Below, piece by piece: positions 7,534 through 16,183 of a stretch of DNA of 64,000 nucleotides. How positions within the stretch are numbered: position 1 is the first letter of the stretch; every line of letters begins with the position of its first letter. A program made the translations under genes and the position numbers. Source of the DNA: Pseudomonas reactans. Its GTDB lineage: Bacteria > Pseudomonadota > Gammaproteobacteria > Pseudomonadales > Pseudomonadaceae. Below the pieces are notes generated by a model, which worked only from the letters and a program-made list of their open reading frames with translations, did no database searches and had not been told where the DNA came from. The stretch is taken from contig NZ_JACAPG010000010.1 in assembly GCF_013385825.1 (NCBI RefSeq), positions 62,001 through 126,000 on the forward strand, read 5' to 3'.

Positions 7534-7947
7534 ATGACAGATACAAATCGTGAATTGATTCAGCAATGGGCTGACCTCTGGTCTGGCCCCTCCAAAGCCG
7601 ATTTTCTCGGGATTTTTTCGACGTCATGCCTCTATGAAGATGTTGCGGCAGGGAAAATCATGCGAGGAAAGACCGAGCTAGGTGACTTCTTCGAACTGAT
7701 CAAAGTGGCGTTACCCGATTTTACAGTGATCACTGATTTGATCTGTCTCTGCGAACACGGCGGTACCATACAGTGGCATATGAAGGGTACGCATGAAGGT
7801 GAGTTGTTTGGACACAAGGCCACCCACAAAAAGATTTTGGTACATGGCGCCTGTGTCATCCGAATCAAGCGCAATAAACTGATCAAGTGCACGGATTACT
7901 ACGACATGAAAACGTTGTACCAGCAGTTGGGTTTTGACAAAAACTGA
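7534..7947 (+). CDS. Small NTF2-like (SnoaL-type) protein
   Basis: ATG 7534 with AGGGAG at 7521-7526 gives 137 residues; an in-frame GTG-type extension upstream lacks support. The sequence (LIQQWADLWSGPSKADFLGIF, the aromatic-rich middle, then MKGTHEGELFGHKATHKKIL) has the alpha-plus-beta cone pattern of SnoaL/nuclear-transport-factor-2-like proteins, many of which are small-ligand binding or ester-cyclase-like. No specific substrate can be named. It lies alone after sctU, 150 bases downstream, and ends at a strong hairpin. It reads as less GC-rich than the sct genes, which may mean separate origin. A T3SS role is not supported by sequence. Confidence 0.72.
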   Translation: MTDTNRELIQQWADLWSGPSKADFLGIFSTSCLYEDVAAGKIMRGKTELGDFFELIKVALPDFTVITDLICLCEHGGTIQWHMKGTHEGELFGHKATHKKILVHGACVIRIKRNKLIKCTDYYDMKTLYQQLGFDKN

Positions 7948-7959
7948 CGGTTTCCAAAG

Positions 7960-7983
7960 CCGGGCCCAAGCAGCAGGGCCCGG
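7960..7983. terminator. Hairpin between convergent genes, probable bidirectional terminator
   Basis: CCGGGCCC (7960-7967) and GGGCCCGG (7976-7983) form a perfect 8-bp stem with an eight-base loop. It sits between the stop of the NTF2-like gene (7947) and the stop of the convergent 1156-residue gene (7995). There is no long T-tract on either side, so efficiency is uncertain. Confidence 0.6.
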
Positions 7984-7994
7984 TGTGTCGGGCT

Positions 7995-10900
7995 TCAGGG
8001 CTTGTCTACATCGTGGTATTCCCCGCCATACCCGTCGCCGACCCGCCAGATGATGTCGTGGTTGTCATTGGTCCACTCCGACGGTTTCAGAGAATACTTG
8101 TAGTCCTCGGAGTTGCGGTTGTTGCCGTCACCAATATAGTCCGGGTGATCACGCCGATGATCGCCGCCACGGATACTCGACCGCGCATCCCATTCTTCCT
8201 TGCGGAAATCAAAGATGCTCTGGTCCTTCGGCGCATCACGCTGGCCCCAGTCGGACAGGTAAGTCTGCAGCCATACATAAGCTTCATCGCCATTGGGCTT
8301 GAGCAAGCCATCCTGCTTGAAATCCTGGATCTGGTCCCAGTTCTGCATCGAAATCTTGTGCAGCTTGTGCGACTGCACAGTGCTGAGAATTGCGCCGACA
8401 AACGACAACGCGCCGGAAATCAGGAAGCCCACCGGCCCGAGGAACGGGATGATGCGCCCCGTGACGCCGAGGGTGGTAAGCACACCGCCGCCGGCCGCGA
8501 CCAGGCTGCTCACGCCACCGGCCATCGACAATGAACCGGAGGCGATTTTCACCGGGTCTTTTTCGCGCACGCCATCACGCAGGGTGAAGGCCGCCTGCAC
8601 CACACTGATCACGCCACCGGCTACGTCGGTGGCCATGCCGATTACCTTGATCGCACTGCTGGCGAACTTGGCGCCAAAACCGGCACCGGCCACGCCGCCA
8701 CGGCTGGCGATGCCTTTTTCGATGCCTTCCTGGACCTTCTTCGCGCCCTCATCGCTCCAGCCGTCGCTGTTGAGCACCTTGCCGACATCTTTGCCGTCGT
8801 CCATGGCCTGGTCGACGATCTCGAAGTACTTCTTCTGCACCGCTTCGGCGTCCTTGGGCAGGGCGTGGTAACCCTCGCCGGGCTTGGCCCACAGGTCGGG
8901 CAGCGAGCGGTCGAAGCCCATCAGTTTGTAGGCGTTGGTGCCGCGCAGCTTGTCGTAGACCTTAAGACCGAGGGTGGCGAAGTGCGAGCCGGTGCCGAGG
9001 AAACCGAGGAAGTCGTTGGCAATCCCCAGGCGTTTCATCGGTGTGTCGGCCAGCTTGCCGCCTTGCCCCGCCAGTTGATAGACGATGCGGCCCATGCCAA
9101 TGGCGCCGCCCACCGAGCCGAGCACGCCGTTGTCCTTGAGGAAGGTCAGGTTCTTCACGAATGAGCTGCGGTTCTCTTCGCTGAGGCTCGGCATGATCTC
9201 CTTGCTCACCGCGTGTTCGATGTCGCTGAAGCTGATCACGCCGTTTTTCTGCCAGGTATCGCCGAGTGAAATCATCGCCTTGCCGAAGTCGGCAGCGGCG
9301 CCTTTGTCCTTGAGCAACTGGTCGACGAACTTGGAATACACCCCCAGCGCCTGGCGCGGCAGGCCATCGGCGCCGCCCTTGAGCATGGACAGGATGGCCA
9401 GGGTGTTGTCGGTGGTGGCCAGTGCGGTGTTGTCGTCGCTGATCTTGCTCGGGTCGTCCATCAGCTTTTCAACGGCGTCGGTGTAGCCGTCGATCTGCAG
9501 GTTCTGCAGGAAGTTGTCGGCCTTGGCCGGGTCGATGTCGGCCAGCGCCGTGTAGGCGGTCTGGATTTCCTGGGTGGCCAGCTCGGTCTTGCCATCGTCC
9601 TGCAAGGCCTTGATGTATTTGGTGAAATTTTCAGACGAGGTGCTGTCGATCAGCTTCTGGTGCACCTCGTCGACCTTGGCCTGACCGCCGTCGACTTTGC
9701 CCAGGGCCGCATCGTGGTTGGCCTTGATATCGGCCTGGATAGTGGAGTCGCCCAGCAGTTCGCCGATGGTCTTGTCGATGGATTTGGTGTCGAAGATGTT
9801 GTCGCGCACATCCCGCGAGGTCACGTCGATAGGTGTGGTGGCGATGCCCTGGTTGCCGAAGCCATGCTCGGGAATGATCGACATGCCGTTGTCGGCCATG
9901 CTCTTGGCTTCCACCGCGCGCAGGAATTTGGCGCGCGGGTCATCCTTGCCGATGCTGCCGTCCTTGACCCCTGCGCGGTAGCTGTCCACCAGGGTTTTCA
10001 TCGACAGGTCCTGCACGCTCAACGGGTTGCCGCTTTCGTCTTTTTCAGTGGTGGCGAGGTTGTCGACAGACACGTCCTTGAGCGGTGGCAAGCCGTTGTC
10101 GGCGCGCAGTTTGTCGACGTCGGTGGTCTGCTGGGCGATGTCGGTGCGGTAGCCGGAGATCTGCTCGAACATCTGCGGGTTGGTTTCTTCGCTGACGACG
10201 ATCTTCTCTTCGGCACCACCCGGTTTGTGTTGGGTGAAGGCGATCAACCCAGGGCCGTAGTCGCCCACGCCGCCGACGCTCATGATGTCTTCGGTGGATG
10301 CCAGGTAAGCATCCGGCCCGGCCAGGCTGTAGCCGTCACCCTTGGCCTTCTCGATACCGGCCAGGCTCTGGCCCTTGGTGGTGTAGGCCGCAAAGGCTTC
10401 GGGGGTGATGTCCTTGGACACCACCCGCAATTTGCCGTCGGCGCCGTTGACCACCAGGATGCCGTCCATGGGCGCATCGACCTTGCTGATGTCACCGAGT
10501 TTGAGGCTGGCTTCGTCCTTGCGCAGCAGTTCCTGGCCGGGCAAGGACTGCGCATTCTTGATGTAGTCGAACGCTGGGGTGCCTTCGCTTTTGTGCACCG
10601 CATGCAGGAAGGTGTAGAGGCTGCTGCCGGCATTGGGGTTGGGGTTGCTCAGGTCTGCGCCGGGCTGCGGCAGCGCAGCTTCGGACTGGCTGATCATGTA
10701 TTTCTTGCCTTGGTGTTCGAACAGGATCACCCCGGATTTCGGGTCTTCTGACACCACTTTGAGCTGGCTGAAATTCAGGTCGCCGGGCAGGCTGGTGACT
10801 TCCTCAAAGCCCTTGGCCTTGCCGTCGTTGAGCACTTCCTTGGTCAGGCCGGCGCTGTTGTAGCTGGCAAAGGCCTCGGGCGTGAGTGTTTCGGAGATCA

Positions 10901-11465
10901 CCAGGGTCTGGCCGTTTTCCATCTCGACCTTGACGACGCCGTCCTTGGCATCACCGACCGATTTCACATTGGCCAGGCGCACGGTGGGGTCGTCTTCGCG
11001 CAATAGCTGTTGATCGGGGTTGCCCAGGGCTTCACGGATTGCCTTGCCGGCCGGAGTATCCTGGGTCTCGGCCAGGGTGTGCAGCAGGTCGTAGAGCGGC
11101 GTGCCCTCGTTCGGCCCACCCTGGTTGACCGGCGCCACGGCGTGTCCGAAGTGCAGGCCCTTGAGCAGGTCGAAGCCTTCCTGGACCTTCTCCGCGCCCT
11201 CGCGGGTGATCTTGAGTTTGCTGCCGTCCTGCTCGAAATAGATCACCCCGGCGTCCTTGTCTTCGGACACCACCTTGAGTTTGTCGATATCCAGCTTGGC
11301 GGGCAGGGCGGTGACTTCCTTATAGTCGTCCGGCTTGAGCTGCTTATCGCCGGCCCCGGTGGCCGCCAGGGTCTTGGCCTTGTTCAGCGCCGCATCAAAA
11401 ACGCGCTCCGGTGCACGGGGTTCACTGACGCGGGGCGAGGCGGCTTTCTCGGGTCGGTTGATCAT
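7995..11465 (-). CDS. Large putative T3SS translocator/effector, HrpF/NolX-like, with duplicated N-terminal module
   Basis: 1156 residues, no signal peptide, no cysteine seen. Residues about 53-210 and 223-370 are two copies of one module. Paired landmarks are LKVVSEDKDAGVIYFEQDG (63) with LKVVSEDPKSGVILFEHQG (235), LYDLLHTLAETQDTP with LYTFLHAVHKSEGTP, and TLTPEAFASY with DITPEAFAAY. A third, degenerate copy spans about 390-440. Residues 550-790 are hydrophilic and helical. Residues 920-1030 contain glycine/alanine-rich hydrophobic stretches (VAGGVISVVQAAF; FLGPVGFLISGALSFVGAIL) suited to membrane insertion. An N-terminal repeat plus hydrophobic C-terminus is the design of HrpF/NolX/PopF translocators, and the neighbouring sct order is also Rhc-like. 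It is much longer than those proteins (about 600-800 residues), so a large effector is possible. Family membership is inference. Confidence 0.6.
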   Translation of the reverse strand: MINRPEKAASPRVSEPRAPERVFDAALNKAKTLAATGAGDKQLKPDDYKEVTALPAKLDIDKLKVVSEDKDAGVIYFEQDGSKLKITREGAEKVQEGFDLLKGLHFGHAVAPVNQGGPNEGTPLYDLLHTLAETQDTPAGKAIREALGNPDQQLLREDDPTVRLANVKSVGDAKDGVVKVEMENGQTLVISETLTPEAFASYNSAGLTKEVLNDGKAKGFEEVTSLPGDLNFSQLKVVSEDPKSGVILFEHQGKKYMISQSEAALPQPGADLSNPNPNAGSSLYTFLHAVHKSEGTPAFDYIKNAQSLPGQELLRKDEASLKLGDISKVDAPMDGILVVNGADGKLRVVSKDITPEAFAAYTTKGQSLAGIEKAKGDGYSLAGPDAYLASTEDIMSVGGVGDYGPGLIAFTQHKPGGAEEKIVVSEETNPQMFEQISGYRTDIAQQTTDVDKLRADNGLPPLKDVSVDNLATTEKDESGNPLSVQDLSMKTLVDSYRAGVKDGSIGKDDPRAKFLRAVEAKSMADNGMSIIPEHGFGNQGIATTPIDVTSRDVRDNIFDTKSIDKTIGELLGDSTIQADIKANHDAALGKVDGGQAKVDEVHQKLIDSTSSENFTKYIKALQDDGKTELATQEIQTAYTALADIDPAKADNFLQNLQIDGYTDAVEKLMDDPSKISDDNTALATTDNTLAILSMLKGGADGLPRQALGVYSKFVDQLLKDKGAAADFGKAMISLGDTWQKNGVISFSDIEHAVSKEIMPSLSEENRSSFVKNLTFLKDNGVLGSVGGAIGMGRIVYQLAGQGGKLADTPMKRLGIANDFLGFLGTGSHFATLGLKVYDKLRGTNAYKLMGFDRSLPDLWAKPGEGYHALPKDAEAVQKKYFEIVDQAMDDGKDVGKVLNSDGWSDEGAKKVQEGIEKGIASRGGVAGAGFGAKFASSAIKVIGMATDVAGGVISVVQAAFTLRDGVREKDPVKIASGSLSMAGGVSSLVAAGGGVLTTLGVTGRIIPFLGPVGFLISGALSFVGAILSTVQSHKLHKISMQNWDQIQDFKQDGLLKPNGDEAYVWLQTYLSDWGQRDAPKDQSIFDFRKEEWDARSSIRGGDHRRDHPDYIGDGNNRNSEDYKYSLKPSEWTNDNHDIIWRVGDGYGGEYHDVDKP

Positions 11466-11556
11466 TCTTCAGTCCATGTGAGTGGGGGCGCACGAGGACT
11501 CGATACTAGGCGGAGGCGGGGGGTGAAAAGGCGGTTTTTGGCAAGATCGCACAAGC

Positions 11557-11572
11557 TTTCACAGCTGTGAAA
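11557..11572. promoter_or_regulatory. 16-bp perfect palindrome upstream of the giant T3SS-associated gene
   Basis: TTTCACAGCTGTGAAA is perfectly self-complementary and lies about 90 bases upstream of the start at 11465, in the only intergenic space available for that gene's promoter. It could be an operator. No Hrp box (GGAACC-N15/16-CCAC) was found in the same space on the correct strand. Confidence 0.4.
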
Positions 11573-11649
11573 TGACCTTGTCATGTTCGGCGAGTAGCGA
11601 GGTTTTCCCTGGGGTGACGGGCTTGTTGGGGGGATCGGGGTAAGCCCGC

Positions 11650-11970
11650 TCACCACAGTGTCAGGCCATACGAATAGTTGCCGCGTGCTGCTCTCAGTGA
11701 GTCGCGAACGGCATCGGTGCGTAACAGCAGCGTCATCTGCGCCTCATCGATCACGATTTCCGCGACGATCAACGCGCAGATCAGCGGCGCGGTCACGAAC
11801 CAGTGGCACCAGCATTGGGTCGACAACGATACGAAAACGCCGATGATCCACAGCGCCAGCACCCACTTTGGCGCGCGCTGTTGCAGCGGCACCCAGAACC
11901 GTTGCAGCCGTTTCAGGCGGGCCGTGTGCTGTCGCAGTGACTCTTCAAGGAGTGATAGGGAAGGGCTCAT
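11650..11970 (-). CDS. Small membrane protein of unknown function
   Basis: Starting at the ATG at 11970 gives 106 residues; the frame is open further upstream, but that part overlaps the preceding gene and has no support. After a basic amphipathic N-terminus (LEESLRQHTARLKRLQRFWVPLQQ) come two hydrophobic segments (WVLALWIIGVFVSLSTQ and WFVTAPLICALIVAEIVI), then a soluble tail. The start overlaps the end of the preceding 75-residue gene by 26 bases, so it is the last gene of an apparent response regulator, kinase, small protein, membrane protein operon. I do not recognise the family. A role in sensing or accessory signalling is suggested only by position. Confidence 0.6.
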   Translation of the reverse strand: MSPSLSLLEESLRQHTARLKRLQRFWVPLQQRAPKWVLALWIIGVFVSLSTQCWCHWFVTAPLICALIVAEIVIDEAQMTLLLRTDAVRDSLRAARGNYSYGLTLW

Positions 11971-12172
11971 GTTCACACTCGCTAAGTAATCCGGGCACGA
12001 AGGGTAGGGGGTTGCCCAGCCACGACAGGTTGATGCGTTCAACTTCTATCCAATGCCCGTTTTGAGGGGCTGTGACACAGCTTTTGAACGCAATGCAGAT
12101 ACATTCGGCGTCCAACAGGACAAAGCAGCGATAGCGTTGTGTGGTTCTGAACAGCGTTGAAAAGATGCGCAT
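11945..12172 (-). CDS. Small conserved-looking protein downstream of the sensor kinase
   Basis: 75 residues from ATG 12172. It reads as real protein (RYRCFVLLDAECICIAFKSC, then GHWIEVERINLSWLGNPLP) with an alternating beta-strand pattern and several cysteines. No signal peptide or membrane span. It begins 16 bases after the sensor kinase stop and overlaps the next small gene. The opposite frame in this stretch gives no plausible product. No function can be given. Confidence 0.6.
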   Translation of the reverse strand: MRIFSTLFRTTQRYRCFVLLDAECICIAFKSCVTAPQNGHWIEVERINLSWLGNPLPFVPGLLSECEHEPFPITP

Positions 12173-12188
12173 GGCGGGCCTGGCTTGC

Positions 12189-13250
12189 TCAAAGGTTCCA
12201 GCTGAGTTCGAACAGCGTTCCACCGTTTTTCATTTTCCGACACGTCACGGCGCCACCGTGGGCAATGGCAATCGCGCGCACCACCGCCAGGCCCAGGCCG
12301 CTGCCGCCCTGGGCGCGTGAGCGAGAGTTCTCGCCGCGCTGGAAAGGCTCGAACAGGTGCGTTGCAAAGTCCTCATCAATGCCAGGACCATCGTCGCGCA
12401 CCCTCAGGTAGTGGACGCCATCACGCGTGCTCAGGTGCACGTTGACGTTGCCGGGTGTCGCGTGCCGGCGCACGTTGTCCAGCAGGGCCAGCAAGGCCTG
12501 GCGGATGCGTGCGGGGTCGCAGCGCAGAATGCGGCGCTGCAGGTCCAGTTGCAGCTTAAAGCCGCCGGCGACCAGGCTCGGTTCGAACAGCCGTACCTCT
12601 TCTTCAATCCCGGCAGCCAGGTCGGCGTCTTGCACATTGATTTCAAGGTAGCCGCTGTCACCCAGGCCGACCACACGCAGGTCCTCGATCATCCGCGTCA
12701 GCCCTTCGACTTGGCCGAGCAGGCTATAGAACTGCGCCGTCTCGGGCTCGAAGACACCCTCGGCCAAACCTTGCAGACGGCCGCGCAAGATGGTCAGGGG
12801 CGTGCGCAGTTCGTGGGCAATCGCTGCATTCCAGAACGCCTGTTCCTGGGCCATGCGTTTCAAGCGTCTGGCCATGCTGTTGAAGTCATCTACCAGGATG
12901 GCCGCTTCGCCGATGGACTGGTCGCCGGCTACGGCCTGCACATCGAGATCGCCGTCCGCCAGTTTGCGCAGGTTCTCGGCAACCGAGTTCAACGGCATCA
13001 GGATGCGCCGGGACAGCTTGGTGGCCACGAAAGCACCGACCGCCAGGCTGACGCAGGTGGTCAAGCCCATCCATGCCCATTCGACATTGGCCGGCATCCA
13101 CTCATCGACCTGCTCGTCCGGAAGTGGCCAGTAGGTCCAAAGCAGGGCATAGAACACATAGGAACCGATCACAGCCAGGGCGATCACGCACAGCACCACG
13201 ACCGACATGGACAGGATGATCTGGCGGCTCAAGCCATTAAAGATCTTCAC
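12189..13250 (-). CDS. Sensor histidine kinase (HAMP, HisKA, HATPase; BaeS-like)
   Basis: GTG start at 13250 overlapping the regulator stop (GTGA) gives 353 residues. Two membrane helices (about 11-38 and 58-76) enclose a short periplasmic loop of only about 20 residues, then HAMP (about 77-130). The H-box is AHELRTPL with His146. The N-box is ALLDNVRRHA, with G1 DDGPGIDE and G2 GGSGLGLAVVRAIAIAHGG. The small loop suggests sensing within the membrane or through a partner, and two small genes, one of them a membrane protein, follow it in the operon. Frames upstream of GTG 13250 overlap the regulator gene and are not used. BaeS-like is a best guess from layout. Confidence 0.92.
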   Translation of the reverse strand: MKIFNGLSRQIILSMSVVVLCVIALAVIGSYVFYALLWTYWPLPDEQVDEWMPANVEWAWMGLTTCVSLAVGAFVATKLSRRILMPLNSVAENLRKLADGDLDVQAVAGDQSIGEAAILVDDFNSMARRLKRMAQEQAFWNAAIAHELRTPLTILRGRLQGLAEGVFEPETAQFYSLLGQVEGLTRMIEDLRVVGLGDSGYLEINVQDADLAAGIEEEVRLFEPSLVAGGFKLQLDLQRRILRCDPARIRQALLALLDNVRRHATPGNVNVHLSTRDGVHYLRVRDDGPGIDEDFATHLFEPFQRGENSRSRAQGGSGLGLAVVRAIAIAHGGAVTCRKMKNGGTLFELSWNL

Positions 13251-13996
13251 GCGCCACTCCCGAACCGGTAACCCACCCCGCGAATGCTCGCCGGCACGCC
13301 TTGCAGCCCGAGGTCTTCGATCTTGCGGCGCAACTTGCTGATATGGCTGTCGACCGTGCGTTCCAGGCTGTCGCTTTCCGGCGAGCACAGCGCCAACAAT
13401 TCCGCGCGGCTGAACACGCGTTTCGGTGCTCGGGCCAACTGCGCCAGTAATTTGAACTCGGTGACGGTCAGCAGCAGCGCCAGCGTGTTGCCTTCGATGT
13501 TCACCGTGACCTGATGGCTTTCGATATCGATTTCAAACCCATCCACCCGCAACACGCTGGCGCTGACACCGGATGTGTAGTTGACGGAGCGCCGCAGCAC
13601 CGCCTGGGTACGTGCTACCACTTCGGCCGGGTTGAATGGCTTGACGATGTAGTCGTCGGCACCGATACGCAGGCCCATCAACTTGTCCATGTCCTGGTCT
13701 TGCGCGGTCAGCATGATCACCGGCGTGTTGCCGCGATGACGCACCTCGGCCAGCACCTGCCAGCCATCGACATGGGGCATCAGCACATCCAGCAGCATCA
13801 GATCCGGCTTGAGGCTCTGATGCAGTTCCAACGCACGCCGGCCATCGAGGGCGTGGGCAGTACGAAAGCCGCTGCGTTTGAGATAGGCAATCAGGATGTC
13901 CGCGATCTCGGGCTCGTCTTCGGCAATCAGCACCAAGGCCTGGGTCTCCCGGACGCTGTTGGGCTGCGATGTCGATGCGACGGGGTAATCGTTCAT
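13247..13996 (-). CDS. OmpR-family response regulator
   Basis: 249 residues from ATG 13996. Receiver domain about 20-135 with acidic pocket E26-D27, phosphoacceptor D70 (LMLLDVLMP) and the KPF lysine near 119. The winged-helix output domain carries LTVTEFKLLAQLARAPKRVF and ends with RTVDSHISKLRRKIED and IRGVGYRFG. It is the first gene of the operon with the sensor kinase. The N-terminal 18 residues ahead of the receiver domain are not conserved. The target genes are unknown; the orphan flgG upstream and the two small genes downstream are candidates. Confidence 0.93.
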   Translation of the reverse strand: MNDYPVASTSQPNSVRETQALVLIAEDEPEIADILIAYLKRSGFRTAHALDGRRALELHQSLKPDLMLLDVLMPHVDGWQVLAEVRHRGNTPVIMLTAQDQDMDKLMGLRIGADDYIVKPFNPAEVVARTQAVLRRSVNYTSGVSASVLRVDGFEIDIESHQVTVNIEGNTLALLLTVTEFKLLAQLARAPKRVFSRAELLALCSPESDSLERTVDSHISKLRRKIEDLGLQGVPASIRGVGYRFGSGA

Positions 13997-14059
13997 AGTC
14001 TGCTCGGTGAATAGGCCTTGTTGTGGAGGCCGCGCCATGGCCACGCTGTCAGGTGTTGA

Positions 14060-14845
14060 TCATAGCTTCTGGGTGAGGGCGCCCAACATCTGGTTGGCGG
14101 TGGAAATCACTTTGGAGTTCATCTCATAGGCCCGTTGCGTGGTGATCATATTGACCATCTCTTCAACCGTGCTCACGTTCGAAGTCTCCAGGGAGCGTTG
14201 CAACGTGGTGCCAAAGCCGTTGAGGCCCGGCGTGCCGACCTGGGGCGCGCCGCTGGACGCGGTTTCCAGGAACAGGTTGTTGCCGATTGCCTGCAAACCA
14301 GCCGGGTTGATGAAGTCGGCGGTCTGCAGGTTGCCGATTACTTGCGCCGCAGGGTTGCCGGCCACAGTGATGGACACTGTGCCGTCCTGGCCGACGGTGA
14401 ACGTCTTGGCGTTGTCCGGCACCACGACGGCCGGCTCCAGGGCGAACCCGCTGGCCGTGACCACCTGGCCATTGGCGTTCAGATGAAAGGTGCCGTCACG
14501 GGTATAACCCGTGGTGCCGTCCGGCTGCAGCACCTGGAAAAACCCCCGGCCATTCACGGCCAGGTCCAGCGGTTGCCCGGTGGTCTGCAGGCTGCCGGCG
14601 CTGAAGTTCTTCTGGGTGCCGACGATCTGCACGCCGGTGCCCAGTTGCAGGCCCGACGGCAACGCACTGTCTTGCGTCGATTGCGCGCCCGGCTGGCGCT
14701 TGATTTGATAGAGCAAATCCTGGAACTCGGCACGATCGCGTTTGAAACCGGTGGTCGAGACGTTCGCCAGGTTATTGGAAATGGTCGTCAGCTGGGTGTC
14801 CTGGGCCGACAAGCCGGTTTTTGCGACGTACAGGGCTGGAATCAT
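14060..14845 (-). CDS. flgG: Flagellar distal-rod protein FlgG, orphan copy
   Basis: 261 residues from ATG 14845 with GGAGAG upstream. It matches the FlgG pattern over its whole length: TGLSAQDTQLTTISNNLANV at the N-terminus, LLYQIKRQPGAQS, LAVNGRGFFQVLQPDGT, YTRDGTFHLNANGQ, and EEMVNMITTQRAYEMNSKVI at the C-terminus. FlgG polymerises into the distal flagellar rod. No other flg genes are adjacent: the neighbours are a response regulator and a serine hydrolase. This is therefore probably an extra copy outside the main flg cluster. Its coding integrity argues against a pseudogene. Possible roles are an alternative rod component or a recent duplicate. Confidence 0.93.
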   Translation of the reverse strand: MIPALYVAKTGLSAQDTQLTTISNNLANVSTTGFKRDRAEFQDLLYQIKRQPGAQSTQDSALPSGLQLGTGVQIVGTQKNFSAGSLQTTGQPLDLAVNGRGFFQVLQPDGTTGYTRDGTFHLNANGQVVTASGFALEPAVVVPDNAKTFTVGQDGTVSITVAGNPAAQVIGNLQTADFINPAGLQAIGNNLFLETASSGAPQVGTPGLNGFGTTLQRSLETSNVSTVEEMVNMITTQRAYEMNSKVISTANQMLGALTQKL

Positions 14846-14915
14846 TGGGCTCTCCGTGTGACCCGTTCGATGGGGCACTGTGATGAACCTGATTGTGCAC
14901 AGCCAACGTGCGCAT

Positions 14916-16073
14916 TCATGGGAGGTTTTGTGGAGAAATGATGGAGAGGGAAGTTTTTTTCCGGCCAGGCTCATTCAAGCCAGGCTCGATCAAACCCGCC
15001 ACGCCCCGCCCGATGACTTCCGGGTAGCTGTGCTCGGCATCCAGGTTGGTCAGTACCACCACCGTCAGCCTGTCGTCGAGGTAGCGCGAGATAGACGAGG
15101 TAAAGCCTTGCCAGGAGCCGCCGTGCTCGACCACGGGATGCCCGTTGATCGTGCGTATTTCCCAACCGAAACCATAGCCTTGCGCACGCTGTTTACCGGC
15201 GTAGGGGTAGGGCGTCCACATTTTTCTCAGTGAGGCTTTTTTCAGCAGCGTTTCATCGTAAAGGGCACGGTCCCAGCGCTCCAGGTCGCGTACGGTGAAG
15301 TAGAGCGTGCCGTCTGCGGTGGCGTTGAACGTCGGCGAGACCCATTCCTGGTTCCTCAACACACCGTCCACCTTTTCGTAGCCCGAGACACGGTTGGGCA
15401 CAAGGTCGAGGTCTGAGATGACGCGCGACGAGGTCATGCCCAACGGTGTGAAAATACGGTGCTGGAGAAACTCGCCATAGGGCTGCCCGCTGACGCGATG
15501 GATCAGGATACCGAGCAACACGAAGTTGGTGTTTTCGTACGCCCAGCCTTCGCCCGCCTTGAAGTTGATCGGCAGTTTGGCAATGGCCGCCGTCAGTTGC
15601 GCGTCGGTAAAGTCTTGGCGGATATCCAGCGGTGCGCCGGGTTTTTGCAGCTCAGGCGTGTCATAGGCCGACAGCCCGGACGTGTGGGACAGCAGGTTGG
15701 CTACGGTAATCGGCGCCCAACTGGCCGGCGCTTCGGGAAAATACTGCCGGATACTGTCATCCAGGCTGACCTTGCCTTGTTCCACCAGCATCATGACGGC
15801 GGTAGCAGTGAAGGATTTTCCCACCGAACCGGATTGGAGAACGCTGTCCGCGCTCATGGGCACATCGAGTTCCACGTTCGCCAGGCCATAGCCTTTGGCG
15901 AGGACGGTGTGGCCGTTTCGATAGACACCCAGGGCAAGCCCCGGCAACTGCTGTCGGGTCATTTGCGAGGTGACATAACGGTCGATGGCCGAGAGCTGTT
16001 CGGCCGTGAGCGGCGTTGCAATCGCCGGGGGCGCCGACATCAGCATGAGGCTGGTCGCAAGAATTCGGAGCAT
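14916..16073 (-). CDS. Serine hydrolase, class C beta-lactamase fold (periplasmic)
   Basis: 385 residues. The N-terminal signal peptide (MLRILATSLMLMSAPPAIA) fits cleavage after the ATA or TPL region. The beta-lactamase/DD-peptidase motifs are complete: SVGK in SGSVGKSFTATAVM, YEN (YxN) in GWAYENTNFVLLG, and HGG in VVEHGGSWQGF. This family (Pfam beta-lactamase) includes AmpC, DD-peptidases and EstB-type esterases. The substrate cannot be told from sequence. GYGLANVELDVPM is typical of the esterase/peptidase branch rather than of resistance AmpC. It stands alone, transcribed towards flgG with a 70-base gap. Confidence 0.88.
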   Translation of the reverse strand: MLRILATSLMLMSAPPAIATPLTAEQLSAIDRYVTSQMTRQQLPGLALGVYRNGHTVLAKGYGLANVELDVPMSADSVLQSGSVGKSFTATAVMMLVEQGKVSLDDSIRQYFPEAPASWAPITVANLLSHTSGLSAYDTPELQKPGAPLDIRQDFTDAQLTAAIAKLPINFKAGEGWAYENTNFVLLGILIHRVSGQPYGEFLQHRIFTPLGMTSSRVISDLDLVPNRVSGYEKVDGVLRNQEWVSPTFNATADGTLYFTVRDLERWDRALYDETLLKKASLRKMWTPYPYAGKQRAQGYGFGWEIRTINGHPVVEHGGSWQGFTSSISRYLDDRLTVVVLTNLDAEHSYPEVIGRGVAGLIEPGLNEPGRKKTSLSIISPQNLP

Positions 16074-16183
16074 GGAGACCTCTAAAACGTTGTCGCTGTT
16101 TTGGGAGGCGCCAGTGTGCCCGAAGGCGGTGGAGTTTTACGGGAGGTTCGATGGAGTGGGCGTGGAGTCGATAGGGAACGCAA

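Noticed and set aside
11466..11649. Hrp-box promoter upstream of the giant gene
   Set aside because: A CCACTCA-like element (TGAGTGG on the + strand) occurs close to the start codon, but no GGAACC lies at the required spacing.
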